34,881 nucleotides of DNA, taken from contig JBBQCW010000023.1 of the NCBI GenBank assembly GCA_038319025.1, positions 1 through 34,881 on the forward strand, given 5' to 3'. The translations under genes were made by a program, and so were the position numbers. Below the pieces are notes generated by a model. It was given only the letters and a program-made list of their open reading frames with translations, searched no databases and was not told the origin of the DNA. The stretch is from JBBQCW01 sp038319025 (GTDB taxonomy: Bacteria > Actinomycetota > Thermoleophilia > Solirubrobacterales > Solirubrobacteraceae). Position 1 is the first letter of the stretch; each line of letters begins with the position of its first letter. Of the stretch, positions 1-6,836 are shown piece by piece.

Positions 1-1047
1 GTCGGGCTTGGTGAAGCGGCGGCGGCGGTGCTTCAGCAGGTCCTTCAGCGTGTCGGCGACTTGTGAGGCCATCGGCACCGAGCGTGGCTCCTCGCTCTTG
101 GTCGGCCCCTCCGCCCCGGAGGTGTAGGAGCGCCAGACGCCCAGGCGGTCGCCTGCGTGGTCCACGTCGCGCCACCGCAGCGCCAGGAGTTCCCCCTTGC
201 GCAGGCCCGCAAATGCCGCCGTTGTGAAGAGCGCCGCATCCTGGCGGTCCTCCAGACGGCGCCACGCCTTCTCGGCGTCGCCGACCGGATGCGACGGAGG
301 CGTACGGTGGCGGCCCTCCCGGGTGGCGGAGAGCAGTGCCTCGACCTCATCGGGCGTGAAGTAGTTCAGCCGGCCCGGGCGCGGCTCGCGCACCTTCTCG
401 ACGGCGAGCACCGGGTTGACCTCCATCGCATAGGTGTCCGCGCGGCTCGCGTAGCGGTAGACGTTGGCCAGGAGTTGGCGCAGCTTGTTCGTCGTCCGTG
501 GCCCGGTGCCCTCCTTCAGCAGTCGATCGCGCCAGGCGCGCACATCGCGCGGGGTGATGTCGACCATCGGCTTGGCCGACAGCTCCGGGGCCGGCAGGAT
601 CCGTGCGCGAAGGCAATATGAGTAGTCGCTGAAGGTGGAGAGCCGCAGCGCCCTTGTGGCTTCGGCGTGCGCGAGGTACTCGGCCGCGACCGTGGCGAGG
701 GTGAGCTGCGAGACGTGCGCTGTCGCGGCGCGCGCGGCGGCCTCCTCGACGTCGACCTGGTGCGCGGCGATGGCGTCGCCCATCGCCTGGGCCGCCGTCT
801 TGTCGTCGAGCTGGCCGGCAGGACGACGACCGCGGCGCGGGCGCCAGGCCTGCCGCCACGCGTCGACCCCCGTGCCGTGGTCTCCCGCCTCGGCCTCCGG
901 ACGGCGCTCGAGCCATGCAGGCCCGAGCCGGCGCTTGACCTGCGCGCCCGTTCCGTCGCGCCATTTGGCGTACCAGACAGGCCCGCCCTGACGGTCCATA
1001 ACGAGCAGATGGCCGACGATGTCCCGGCCTGTTTTCGCCCTTCGCAT
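1..1047 (-). CDS. Tyrosine-type site-specific integrase (C-terminus outside window)
   Basis: This gene integrates and excises a mobile element by site-specific recombination. The frame is open for 349 codons to the window edge, so no stop is visible. Residues 1-70 are an arm-binding-like start (GHLLVMDRQGG, VWYAKWRDG). A core-binding SAM-like region follows (TVAAEYLAHAEATRALRLST, then TTNKLRQLLANVYRYASRAD). The catalytic domain begins near FTPDEVEALLSA and contains AGLRKGELLALRW, whose Arg is the first catalytic arginine, and the beta-hairpin lysine in GPTKSEEPRSVPM. The HxxR box and nucleophilic Tyr would lie left of base 1. The ATG at 1047 is preferred because a TACTAT -10 box ends 6 bases upstream; an in-frame ATG at 1068 is the alternative. 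The adjacent tRNA fragment supports the integrase role. Confidence 0.88.
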   Translation of the reverse strand, partial: MRRAKTGRDIVGHLLVMDRQGGPVWYAKWRDGTGAQVKRRLGPAWLERRPEAEAGDHGTGVDAWRQAWRPRRGRRPAGQLDDKTAAQAMGDAIAAHQVDVEEAAARAATAHVSQLTLATVAAEYLAHAEATRALRLSTFSDYSYCLRARILPAPELSAKPMVDITPRDVRAWRDRLLKEGTGPRTTNKLRQLLANVYRYASRADTYAMEVNPVLAVEKVREPRPGRLNYFTPDEVEALLSATREGRHRTPPSHPVGDAEKAWRRLEDRQDAALFTTAAFAGLRKGELLALRWRDVDHAGDRLGVWRSYTSGAEGPTKSEEPRSVPMASQVADTLKDLLKHRRRRFTKPD

Positions 1048-1053
1048 AGACTC

Positions 1054-1059
1054 ATAGTA
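1054..1059 (-). promoter_or_regulatory. -10 box of leaderless integrase gene
   Basis: TACTAT lies six bases upstream of the ATG at 1047, which would place transcription start at or beside the start codon. No Shine-Dalgarno sequence is present. Confidence 0.5.
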
Positions 1060-1077
1060 CTGCGACATCAGTGCACG

Positions 1078-1097
1078 GGTACCGCAAAAGGTACCGC
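1078..1097 (+). repeat. Two direct copies of GGTACCGC, 12-base period
   Basis: GGTACCGC occurs at 1078-1085 and 1090-1097 separated by AAAA. A second direct repeat, GCGAAACG, occurs at 1117-1124 and 1158-1165. Both pairs sit between the integrase start and the tRNA fragment, where integrase arm sites or excisionase sites are usually found. The assignment as arm sites is inference. Confidence 0.4.
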
Positions 1098-1178
1098 TTC
1101 AGCCTGAACGGACCTCGCGAAACGTCCTTTATCCATGCGGGGTTTCCGCAGTCTCATGCGAAACGGCTTCGACTTGGT

Positions 1179-1223
1179 GGCCTGTCACGCCGGAGGTCGC
1201 GGGTTCGAGTCCCGTCGCTCCCG
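1179..1223 (+). other. attR-like 3' fragment of tRNA-Asp(GTC)
   Basis: The sequence folds as the 3' part of a tRNA. It has anticodon loop CTGTCAC (1182-1188, anticodon GTC at 1184-1186), 3' anticodon stem GCCGG, variable region AGGTC, T-stem GCGGG with T-loop TTCGAGT and CCCGT, 3' acceptor strand CGCTCCC and discriminator G at 1223, as expected for tRNA-Asp. No matching 5' acceptor strand (GGGAGCG) or D-arm lies upstream, and the 5' anticodon strand fits only in its last four bases. It is therefore a fragment and not a functional gene. Its position beside an integrase gene identifies it as a probable attachment-site duplicate. Confidence 0.8.
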
Positions 1224-1341
1224 CTCCTCGCGCGGGGTAACTGCTCGTCCGATGGCAACACAGCTGATTCGATCACCGGTAACGTCGGCATCACCTTGCC
1301 CGACCCGGTAGCTGCTGGACCGAACCCCGAAACCGAGCAGG

Positions 1342-1347
1342 TACCGT
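1342..1347 (+). promoter_or_regulatory. -10 box of leaderless GNAT gene
   Basis: TACCGT lies seven bases before the GTG at 1355. It decides the start: the GTG at 1346 would overlap the box itself. Confidence 0.5.
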
Positions 1348-1354
1348 GGTTGCG

Positions 1355-1843
1355 GTGACCATCCGACCTGCCGACGACCGCGACTGGGCGCGGATCTATC
1401 CCTTCTTCGCGTTGATCGTCGCCGAGGGCCGCACGTACGGGTATCCCGAGAGCCTCTCGCTCGAGGAGGCTCGCCCGGTGTGGATGGAGCGCCCGCCGGG
1501 GCTGACGGTGGTCGGGGTGGACGAGGACGACACGGTCCTCGGCTCGGCCAAGATGGGCCCCAATCGCGACGGCCGAGGCTCCCATATCGCGACCGGAAGT
1601 TTCATGGTCGATCCGGCCCGGCAAGGTCAGGGCGTGGGGCGGGCGCTGGGCGAGTACCTGATCGCGTGGGCGCGTGACGAGGGTTACCGGGGGATCCAGT
1701 TCAACGCTGTGGTGGAGACCAACGCCGGTGCGGTGCACCTGTGGCGGTCGCTCGGGTTCCAGATCGTCGGGACGGTGCCGGGTGCGTTCGAGCATCCCGA
1801 GCTCGGCTACGTCGGGCTGCACGTGATGTTCCTGCCGTTGTAG
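1355..1843 (+). CDS. GNAT-family N-acetyltransferase
   Basis: The protein is predicted to transfer an acetyl group from acetyl-CoA to an amine; the substrate is unknown. At 162 residues it has the usual length for a one-domain GNAT. It begins TIRPADDRDWARIYPFF, the standard beta1-alpha1 start, and carries FMVDPARQGQGVGRALGEYL, where QGQGVG is the pyrophosphate-binding loop of motif A. NAGAVHLWRSLGFQIVGTVP is the motif B region. The start is set at GTG 1355 because a TACCGT -10 box ends 7 bases upstream and the family start then falls at residue 2; an in-frame GTG at 1346 is possible. This is the first intact chromosomal gene right of the integrated element. Confidence 0.85.
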   Translation: MTIRPADDRDWARIYPFFALIVAEGRTYGYPESLSLEEARPVWMERPPGLTVVGVDEDDTVLGSAKMGPNRDGRGSHIATGSFMVDPARQGQGVGRALGEYLIAWARDEGYRGIQFNAVVETNAGAVHLWRSLGFQIVGTVPGAFEHPELGYVGLHVMFLPL

Positions 1844-1851
1844 AGCGACTG

Positions 1852-2598
1852 TCAGGGCACGATCTCGCCCAGCGTGCGGTCGCTCACGACGGAGCGGGGG
1901 TGCTCGGTGACCACGTCCGAGCCGGGCCGCGCCTCGTCATCACGCCGCTTGATCAGGAGCCATTGCGGCTCTGCGCCCGGGCGGGTGCGTTGCAGGGCGA
2001 AGCCACCGCGCAGCTTCTCTCCGTGCAGGGCGAAGACGGCGTGCCCGCGCGCCAGCGCTTCAGGCCACCGGACGCGCCCGCCTTGCTCGTAGGTGCCTCG
2101 ATCCCACACGATCACGTTGTCGGCTTCGTAGGTGTTGTGGGAGCGGTCGTGATCCTCCACCTCGATGGCAAGGCGCTTGACCGCCGGATCTAGCGATGGT
2201 CCCTTCGGCACCGCCCACGAGCGCATCACACCGTCGACCTCCAGACGCAGATCAAAGTGGTGGGCGGTCGCGGAGTGCTCCTGGATCACGAACACCCCCG
2301 CGCTCACTCCGCGGATGGCGAACTGCTCGTGGCCTTCGGGCTTGACAGGCTCAATGGTTACCTCGGTCACTCGGGCCGCCGGGGGCCCGGCGCGCAGGAA
2401 GGCGCCGAAGGTGTCGAGGGCCTCCGCATCGCCTTCCGCGTGCACACGCACAACGTCATCGTCGTTGCGCACCCAGCCGAGCACCCCGAGCTCGCGCGCC
2501 CGGCGCACGGTCCAATCGCGAAAACCGACGCCCTGGACGGCGCCGTGTACGGCGGCGCGGAATGCGGTGGTGCTTGCCGGTCGGTCAGTCACGTCCAC
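1852..2598 (-). CDS. Acylphosphatase fused to LigD-type 3'-phosphoesterase
   Basis: One 248-residue frame joins two domains. Residues 12-97 are an acylphosphatase: VHGAVQGVGFR supplies the catalytic Arg27 and GWVRN the catalytic Asn45. Residues 102-248 match the 3'-phosphoesterase domain of bacterial DNA ligase D, which trims 3'-phosphates and ribonucleotides at DNA ends. The metal/phosphate residues His108, His114, Asp116, Arg118 and His150 have the same spacing as His42, His48, Asp50, Arg52 and His84 of Pseudomonas LigD. The position of its Tyr88 is His154 here. VIVWDRGTYE and the end SVVSDRTLGEIV are also typical. There is no ligase or polymerase domain. Start is GTG 2598 or GTG 2592; the frame stays open upstream but that part has no domain character. 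It is divergent from the isochorismatase gene. Confidence 0.85.
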   Translation of the reverse strand: MDVTDRPASTTAFRAAVHGAVQGVGFRDWTVRRARELGVLGWVRNDDDVVRVHAEGDAEALDTFGAFLRAGPPAARVTEVTIEPVKPEGHEQFAIRGVSAGVFVIQEHSATAHHFDLRLEVDGVMRSWAVPKGPSLDPAVKRLAIEVEDHDRSHNTYEADNVIVWDRGTYEQGGRVRWPEALARGHAVFALHGEKLRGGFALQRTRPGAEPQWLLIKRRDDEARPGSDVVTEHPRSVVSDRTLGEIVP

Positions 2599-2676
2599 AG
2601 CGTGACAGCCCGCCGGCCTTCGCTCAGGCGTCCGCGGGCAGCAGCGTGAAGGCGCCGCCCGCCGCCCCGCGAGGCG

Positions 2677-2682
2677 TAGGCT
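2677..2682 (+). promoter_or_regulatory. -10 box of leaderless isochorismatase gene
   Basis: TAGGCT ends six bases before the ATG at 2689, with no Shine-Dalgarno sequence between. Confidence 0.5.
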
Positions 2683-2688
2683 CGCTTC

Positions 2689-3246
2689 ATGAGCCGAGCA
2701 CTGGTAATCGTCGACATCCAGAACGACTACTTCCCGGGTGGGGCGTACCCGCTCCATGAGCCGGAGGCGGCGGCCGCCGCCGCGGCCGGCCTCCTGGAGG
2801 TTTTCCGTGCCTCAGGCGAGCCAGTGGTCCACGTGCAGCACGTCTGGGACGCCCCCGAAGCGACCTTTATGCGCCCCGGTACCGACGGTATCCACATCAA
2901 CGAAGCGGTCGCCCCGCGTGACGGCGAGCCCGTCATCACGAAGGCCGCGCCGAACTCCTTTCTAGGCACGTCGCTAGAGGCCGACCTGCGCGAGCAGGGC
3001 GTGGACGCTCTAGTGGTGGCCGGGATGATGACCAGCATGTGCGTCGACGCCACGGTGCGCGCGGCCGCCGACCTGGGCTTCACCGTCACCGTCGCGCACG
3101 ACGCCTGCGCCGCGCCGGCCCTCTCCTTCGGGGGCGTCGACGTGCCCGCCCCGTCAGTGGGGGCGGCGTTCCTCGCTGCACTGGGCGACGGGTACGCCGA
3201 GGTCGTGGCCGCGGCGGACGTGCCTCACCACGGCGACGGTTCGTAG
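2689..3246 (+). CDS. Isochorismatase-family cysteine hydrolase
   Basis: The protein belongs to the isochorismatase/nicotinamidase-like hydrolases, which cleave amide or ether bonds through a Cys-Asp-Lys triad. All three are visible in 185 residues: Asp9 in ALVIVDIQNDY, Lys85 in VITKAAPNSF, and Cys118 in AGMMTSMCVDAT. The family cis-peptide lies just before Cys118. The pattern ITKAAPNSFLGTSLEADLREQ is typical of small stand-alone members of uncertain substrate, so nicotinamidase or isochorismatase cannot be chosen. The 3' end overlaps the convergent SDR gene by 22 bases. Confidence 0.88.
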   Translation: MSRALVIVDIQNDYFPGGAYPLHEPEAAAAAAAGLLEVFRASGEPVVHVQHVWDAPEATFMRPGTDGIHINEAVAPRDGEPVITKAAPNSFLGTSLEADLREQGVDALVVAGMMTSMCVDATVRAAADLGFTVTVAHDACAAPALSFGGVDVPAPSVGAAFLAALGDGYAEVVAAADVPHHGDGS

Positions 3247-4682
3247 TCCTTCAGGAAGCAGCCGTACAGATCCTCGCCGTCCTCGCCGCGCACGATCGGG
3301 TCGTAGACGCGTGCCGCGCCGTCGACGAGATCCAGCGGCGCGTGGAAGCCCTCGTCGGCCAGGCGCACGCGGGTCGGGTGCGGACGCTCGTCGGTGATCC
3401 ACCCCGTGTCGACACTCGTCATCAGGATCCCGTCCTGCTCGAGCATCTCTTGCGCGCTGGTGCGGGTGAGCATGTTCAACGCGGCCTTGGCCATGTTCGT
3501 GTGCGGGTGGCCCGGGCCTTTGTAACCGCGCCCGAACTGGCCCTCCATGGCCGACACGTTCACCACGTAGGTGCGCCGCGCAGCGGAGGCCGCGAGGGCC
3601 GGCCGCAGCCGGCTGACGAGGATGAATGGCGCGGTCATGTTGCACAGCTGCACCTCGAGCAACTCGATCGGGTCGACCTCCTCGACCGTCTGGATCCAGC
3701 TGTTGACGGCGTGAACGTCGGGCACCAGGCCACCTGCGTCGATCGCGCGACCGGCGGCGATGCGCTCGAACGAGGCCGACCCTGCGGTCCGCGCCAGGGC
3801 GGCAACCGCGTCGGGGGTCGGCGACCAGTGCCCGCCATCTCCCCCGCCGAGTTCGGCGGGCGCCGAAAGCTCACCGGGTCGACCGAGGGTGACGATCTCC
3901 GGGTAGGAACCTGCTCCGAGCGTGGTCGCCTCGCCGGCCATCAGCGGCGCGTAAGCCTGCGGGGAACGGCGCACGGTCTGCGCGGCGTTGTTGATGAGGA
4001 TGTCCAGTGAACCTTGCGCCGCAACCGAGTCGGCCAGGGCCACGACTTGCGCTGGGTCGCGCAAGTCGATGCCGACGATGCGCAGGCGGTGCAGCCATTC
4101 GGCGCTGTCGGGCAGGTCGGCAAACCGGCGCGCCGCATCACGAGGGAACCGCGTGGTGATGGTCGTCTGCGCTCCGTCGCGCAGCAGACGCAGCGCGATG
4201 TACATCCCGATCTTCGCCCGCCCGCCGGTGAGCAGCGCCCGCCGGCCGGTCAGGTCCGTCCGCGCATCGCGGCTCGCGTGGTGGCGGGCCGCGCACTGTG
4301 GGCAGAGCTGGTGGTAGAAGGCGTCGACCTGCACGTAGCGGCGCTTGCACACGTAACACGCGCGCGCTCGTTCCAGAACGCCGGCGACCGCACCCACCGT
4401 GCCGGAGGCAAGGGGGATTCCCTGCGTTTCGTCGTCGATGCGCCCGTCGGCGCCGGTGGCCGTCGCAGCCGTGACCGCCGCATCGGCGGCGCGCGCGGCG
4501 GCACGGCGCTCGGTCCGTCTGCGCTCCTTGACGGTCTTGAACAGACCGCCCACGGCTCGGCGAACGGCGATGGCGTCCGGGTGGTCGACCGGTAGCGCCT
4601 CGATCTCAGCGAGCGCCCGCAGACACTGCTCGAGGTCCGCCGGTGCGATCCCGGGCGGGTCGTCTTGTTCGTGCTTCGTCAT
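3225..4682 (-). CDS. SDR-fold oxidoreductase with an N-terminal Cys4 module
   Basis: A Rossmann dehydrogenase domain begins near residue 145 in this 485-residue protein: TGGRAKIG (152-159) is the dinucleotide loop and NNAAQ (231-235) the SDR structural motif. The first 140 residues include a basic helix and a Cys4 pair, CYVC (109-112) and CPQC (127-130), likely to hold zinc. The active site is atypical. Ser377 (NVSAME) and Lys399 (HTNMAKAAL) are present, but the position four before the lysine, normally Tyr, is Thr395. Tyr387 in GYKGPG is the nearest tyrosine. A 100-residue stretch between 235 and 340 is longer than in classical SDRs. Cofactor binding is probable and the reaction is unknown. 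TACGCT lies 9 bases upstream of the ATG. Confidence 0.75.
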   Translation of the reverse strand: MTKHEQDDPPGIAPADLEQCLRALAEIEALPVDHPDAIAVRRAVGGLFKTVKERRRTERRAAARAADAAVTAATATGADGRIDDETQGIPLASGTVGAVAGVLERARACYVCKRRYVQVDAFYHQLCPQCAARHHASRDARTDLTGRRALLTGGRAKIGMYIALRLLRDGAQTTITTRFPRDAARRFADLPDSAEWLHRLRIVGIDLRDPAQVVALADSVAAQGSLDILINNAAQTVRRSPQAYAPLMAGEATTLGAGSYPEIVTLGRPGELSAPAELGGGDGGHWSPTPDAVAALARTAGSASFERIAAGRAIDAGGLVPDVHAVNSWIQTVEEVDPIELLEVQLCNMTAPFILVSRLRPALAASAARRTYVVNVSAMEGQFGRGYKGPGHPHTNMAKAALNMLTRTSAQEMLEQDGILMTSVDTGWITDERPHPTRVRLADEGFHAPLDLVDGAARVYDPIVRGEDGEDLYGCFLKDYEPSPW

Positions 4683-4716
4683 CGGTCATGCAGCGTAGGG
4701 ACCGGGCACAAATCAC

Positions 4717-4745
4717 TTGCCCTCCTGCTGCGAGCTTGCTACGTT
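4717..4745 (+). promoter_or_regulatory. Promoter of the small-ORF cluster (TTGCCC-17-TACGTT)
   Basis: TTGCCC at 4717-4722 and TACGTT at 4740-4745 are separated by 17 bases, the optimal spacing for a housekeeping promoter. Transcription would begin near 4752, immediately before the hairpin at 4755. Confidence 0.45.
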
Positions 4746-4754
4746 CGACGTCCT

Positions 4755-4771
4755 CTTGCCTTCCAGGCAAG
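4755..4771 (+). promoter_or_regulatory. 5' hairpin directly before a Shine-Dalgarno sequence
   Basis: CTTGCCT (4755-4761) and AGGCAAG (4765-4771) form a 7-base-pair stem with loop TCC. The stem ends at the first base of the Shine-Dalgarno GGGAGG (4771-4776). It would sit at the 5' end of the transcript and could protect the RNA or tune access to the ribosome site. Confidence 0.45.
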
Positions 4772-4782
4772 GGAGGACTCTC

Positions 4783-4866
4783 ATGACGATGCTCACGCGA
4801 ATCACTTCTCGCTCCGCCCGCGCCGCCGCTGTTGCGGTGGCTCGCGCCGCATCGCCCGCGTGCTGA
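4783..4866 (+). CDS. Very small ORF with strong ribosome site (27 aa)
   Basis: This 27-residue ORF begins MTMLTRITSRSARAAAVAVA and ends in Cys. Its support is a strong Shine-Dalgarno GGGAGG seven bases upstream of the ATG, plus a promoter and hairpin in front. The peptide is basic and Ala-rich, like an amphipathic or membrane-active leader. A second short frame begins at GTG 4860, overlapping the stop, and runs to 4934 (24 residues ending STLADRRLI). I recognise neither. They could be a leader peptide pair or remains of a decayed gene. Confidence 0.4.
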   Translation: MTMLTRITSRSARAAAVAVARAASPAC

Positions 4867-4984
4867 CCCTGTCCATCGACGAAGGAGTCCGGGCGCGCCG
4901 CCCGTCGACCCTCGCCGATCGTCGTCTGATCTGAGTCCGTCGTGGGCGGTTCGCCGCACCCACACCCAGACCAGGAGCAGCACC

Positions 4985-5182
4985 ATGCACGGCCTCAACC
5001 ACGTCGACTACGCGCGTGCTCACGCGCAAAGTCGGTTGCCGAATGTCCCGCCCAACCACGAACCAGAGCGACCCACCGCCCGCCGCCATCGGCTGCGGGG
5101 CCCGCTGGCCGCCCGCCTTGCGCGGCTGGCCGGCTCGTTGGATCGCGATCGCGCAGCACGCGCGCTGTTCCCCGAATGGTGA
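4985..5182 (+). CDS. Small hypothetical protein (65 aa)
   Basis: The ORF starts MHGLNHVDYARAHAQSRLPN and ends LDRDRAARALFPEW. AGGAG lies eight bases before the ATG and a clear hairpin terminator follows at 5206-5229, which together support a real gene. The centre is rich in Arg, Pro and Leu, with a basic helix (LRGPLAARLARLAGSL). The opening H-x-DYAR pattern resembles that of other very small actinobacterial proteins of unknown role as I remember them; this was not checked. It lies at the end of the small-ORF cluster. Confidence 0.5.
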   Translation: MHGLNHVDYARAHAQSRLPNVPPNHEPERPTARRHRLRGPLAARLARLAGSLDRDRAARALFPEW

Positions 5183-5205
5183 GCGGCGCAGCACTCCGCT
5201 CCGGG

Positions 5206-5229
5206 CCGGGCTGCCCACGGGCAGCCCGG
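5206..5229 (+). terminator. Hairpin terminator nested in an outer inverted repeat
   Basis: CCGGGCTGCCC (5206-5216) pairs with GGGCAGCCCGG (5219-5229), a perfect stem that folds with a four-base loop. An outer pair ACTCCGC (5193-5199) and GCGGAGT (5232-5238) encloses it. No long T-run follows, as is common in high-GC actinobacteria. Confidence 0.6.
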
Positions 5230-5276
5230 TTGCGGAGTCGGCGGCGCGCACCAGCGTCCGTCACACTCCGCGGCCG

Positions 5277-5735
5277 ATGCGCGTCCTCTTCGTCTGCTCC
5301 GGAAACATCTGCCGCTCGCCTACGGCCGAAGCTGTCCTCGACCACCTCGCCACCGAGCGCGGCGTCGACGTGGAGGCCGACGGCGCCGGTATCGGCGCCT
5401 GGCATGTCGGCTCGCCGCCGGATCCCCGGTCCGCGGCCGAAGCCCGGCGTCGCGGCATCCCCCTGCGCGGTGTCGGCCGGCAGGTCCGCGCGACCGATTT
5501 CGACGACTTTGACCTGATCGTCGCGCTGGACCGCACACATGCTCGCGACCTGCACCGTTTGGCACCTGACGATGAGGCGGCCGCCAAGGTCCACCTTCTG
5601 CGCGAGTGGGATCCCCTATCCAAAGGCGACCTCGACGTTCCCGATCCCTACTACGGCGGCGAGGACGGCTTCCGCGACGTGTTCGATGTGATCGAACGCA
5701 GTTGCATGGGCCTGCTCGACACGGAGGCCGCATGA
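5277..5735 (+). CDS. Low-molecular-weight protein-tyrosine phosphatase
   Basis: The enzyme removes phosphate from tyrosine, or possibly arginine, residues of proteins. The P-loop is at the N-terminus: VCSGNICRSPTAE gives the C-x5-R motif with Cys7 and Arg13, followed by the family Ser14. The general acid is Asp123 in VPDPYYGG. Length, 152 residues, is normal. The start is fixed by the requirement that the P-loop begin a few residues after Met; the frame is open upstream to 5016 but that part is not family-like. An arsenate reductase of the same fold would lack the DPYY loop. The stop overlaps the next start by four bases (ATGA). Confidence 0.92.
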   Translation: MRVLFVCSGNICRSPTAEAVLDHLATERGVDVEADGAGIGAWHVGSPPDPRSAAEARRRGIPLRGVGRQVRATDFDDFDLIVALDRTHARDLHRLAPDDEAAAKVHLLREWDPLSKGDLDVPDPYYGGEDGFRDVFDVIERSCMGLLDTEAA

Positions 5736-6820
5736 CCGACATGACCAGGCCCATCGCCGTCTACGGCGCCACCGGCTACACCGGCAAACTCGTTGCGGCC
5801 GAACTGCAGCGCCGCGGACTGCCCACCGTGCTGGCCGGTCGCAGCGCCGACAAACTGCGCGCCGTGGCCGCCGCGGTCGGGCTGCCCGCTGACGCCGTGC
5901 GTGTCGCGGGGACTGATGACCCCGCCGCCCTGCGCGCCGCGTTCGCCGGCTGTGCGGTGGTCATCTCCTGCGCCGGCCCGTTCACGCCGTGCGGTGAACC
6001 GGTGGTGGAGGCGGCGATCGCCGCGGGCGCCCACTACATCGACACCACCGGTGAGCAGCCCTTCATCCGCATGGTGCTCGACCGCCACGGACCTGCCGCA
6101 GAACGCGCCGGCGTCGGTCTCGTTCCCGGCATGGGTTTCGACTACCTTCCGGGCGACCTGCTCTGCGCCCTGGCGGCTGAGGGGCTGGGGCACCTCAGCG
6201 AGATCACGATCGCGTACGCCCTCGCGGGGTTCGGAGCAACTCGCGGCACCACGAAGTCGGCGTTCCTGATGATGGGAGACGCCCCGCTGCGCCAGCCGCT
6301 CGGGTACCGGTTCTCCTTCCCGGCGCCGCTTGGCCTGCGACTGATGGCCAACTATCCGTCCGGTGAACTGGTGACGGTGCCGCGGCACGTCGATGTGGAC
6401 CGTGTCACCGCGATTATCACGAGCAGCACTTTCGCTCCGCATCCGCGCCTGGATTTCGCCGTCCCGGTAATCACGCCCGCTATCGCGCTGCTGCTGCGCA
6501 CGCCGATCCGCGGCGTGCTGGATCGCGCGGTGGACCGTCTCCCCGAAGGCCCGCCGGAGGAGGATCGCCGCGCGGCGGCGTACACACTCGTGGCGGTCGC
6601 TCGCACGGCAGACGGAACCCAGCGCCGCCTGGTGCTGCGCGGCACCGACGTCTACGGGATCACGGCGGTGACCACCGTCCATGGGGCATCGTTGATGGCG
6701 GGGCCGGGGTATGCCCGGTCGGGCGGGCTCGCGCCTGCGCAGGCCTACGACGCCCGCGCGTTCCTCGCCGCGCTGGAGCCGCACGGTGTGACGGTGACCG
6801 AGCCGGTGACGGTCACTTAG
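5732..6820 (+). CDS. Saccharopine-dehydrogenase-like NAD(P) reductase
   Basis: The protein resembles the trans-acting enoyl reductase/saccharopine dehydrogenase-like family, known in mycobacteria for lipid reduction. The N-terminal Rossmann fold begins IAVYGATGYTGKLVAAEL with the nucleotide loop GATGYTG, followed by VLAGRSADKL and VVISCAGPFTPCGEPVVEA. HYIDTTGEQPFI and GVGLVPGMGFDYLPGD are characteristic of this family. Length is 362 residues. No polyketide synthase lies nearby, so a lipid role is not supported by context and the substrate is unknown. It is translationally coupled to the phosphatase by ATGA and convergent with the GNAT gene. Confidence 0.82.
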   Translation: MTDMTRPIAVYGATGYTGKLVAAELQRRGLPTVLAGRSADKLRAVAAAVGLPADAVRVAGTDDPAALRAAFAGCAVVISCAGPFTPCGEPVVEAAIAAGAHYIDTTGEQPFIRMVLDRHGPAAERAGVGLVPGMGFDYLPGDLLCALAAEGLGHLSEITIAYALAGFGATRGTTKSAFLMMGDAPLRQPLGYRFSFPAPLGLRLMANYPSGELVTVPRHVDVDRVTAIITSSTFAPHPRLDFAVPVITPAIALLLRTPIRGVLDRAVDRLPEGPPEEDRRAAAYTLVAVARTADGTQRRLVLRGTDVYGITAVTTVHGASLMAGPGYARSGGLAPAQAYDARAFLAALEPHGVTVTEPVTVT

Positions 6821-6836
6821 CCCCCGCGGCGTGCGG

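Larger units (their letters stand above)
1..1223. mobile_element. Right end of an element integrated in tRNA-Asp
   Basis: An integrase gene transcribed leftward ends next to a 3' fragment of a tRNA-Asp gene on the plus strand. Integrases of this class commonly insert into the 3' end of a tRNA gene, restore the tRNA at one end and leave a duplicate 3' fragment at the other. The fragment at 1179-1223 lacks any 5' half, so it should be the duplicate end, and the restored tRNA should lie at the far left end outside the window. Only the recombinase and attachment region are visible; cargo and size are unknown. Confidence 0.65.

Noticed and set aside
1179..1223. Functional tRNA-Asp gene
   Set aside because: The 5' acceptor strand and D-arm are absent; only the 3' part from the anticodon stem is present.
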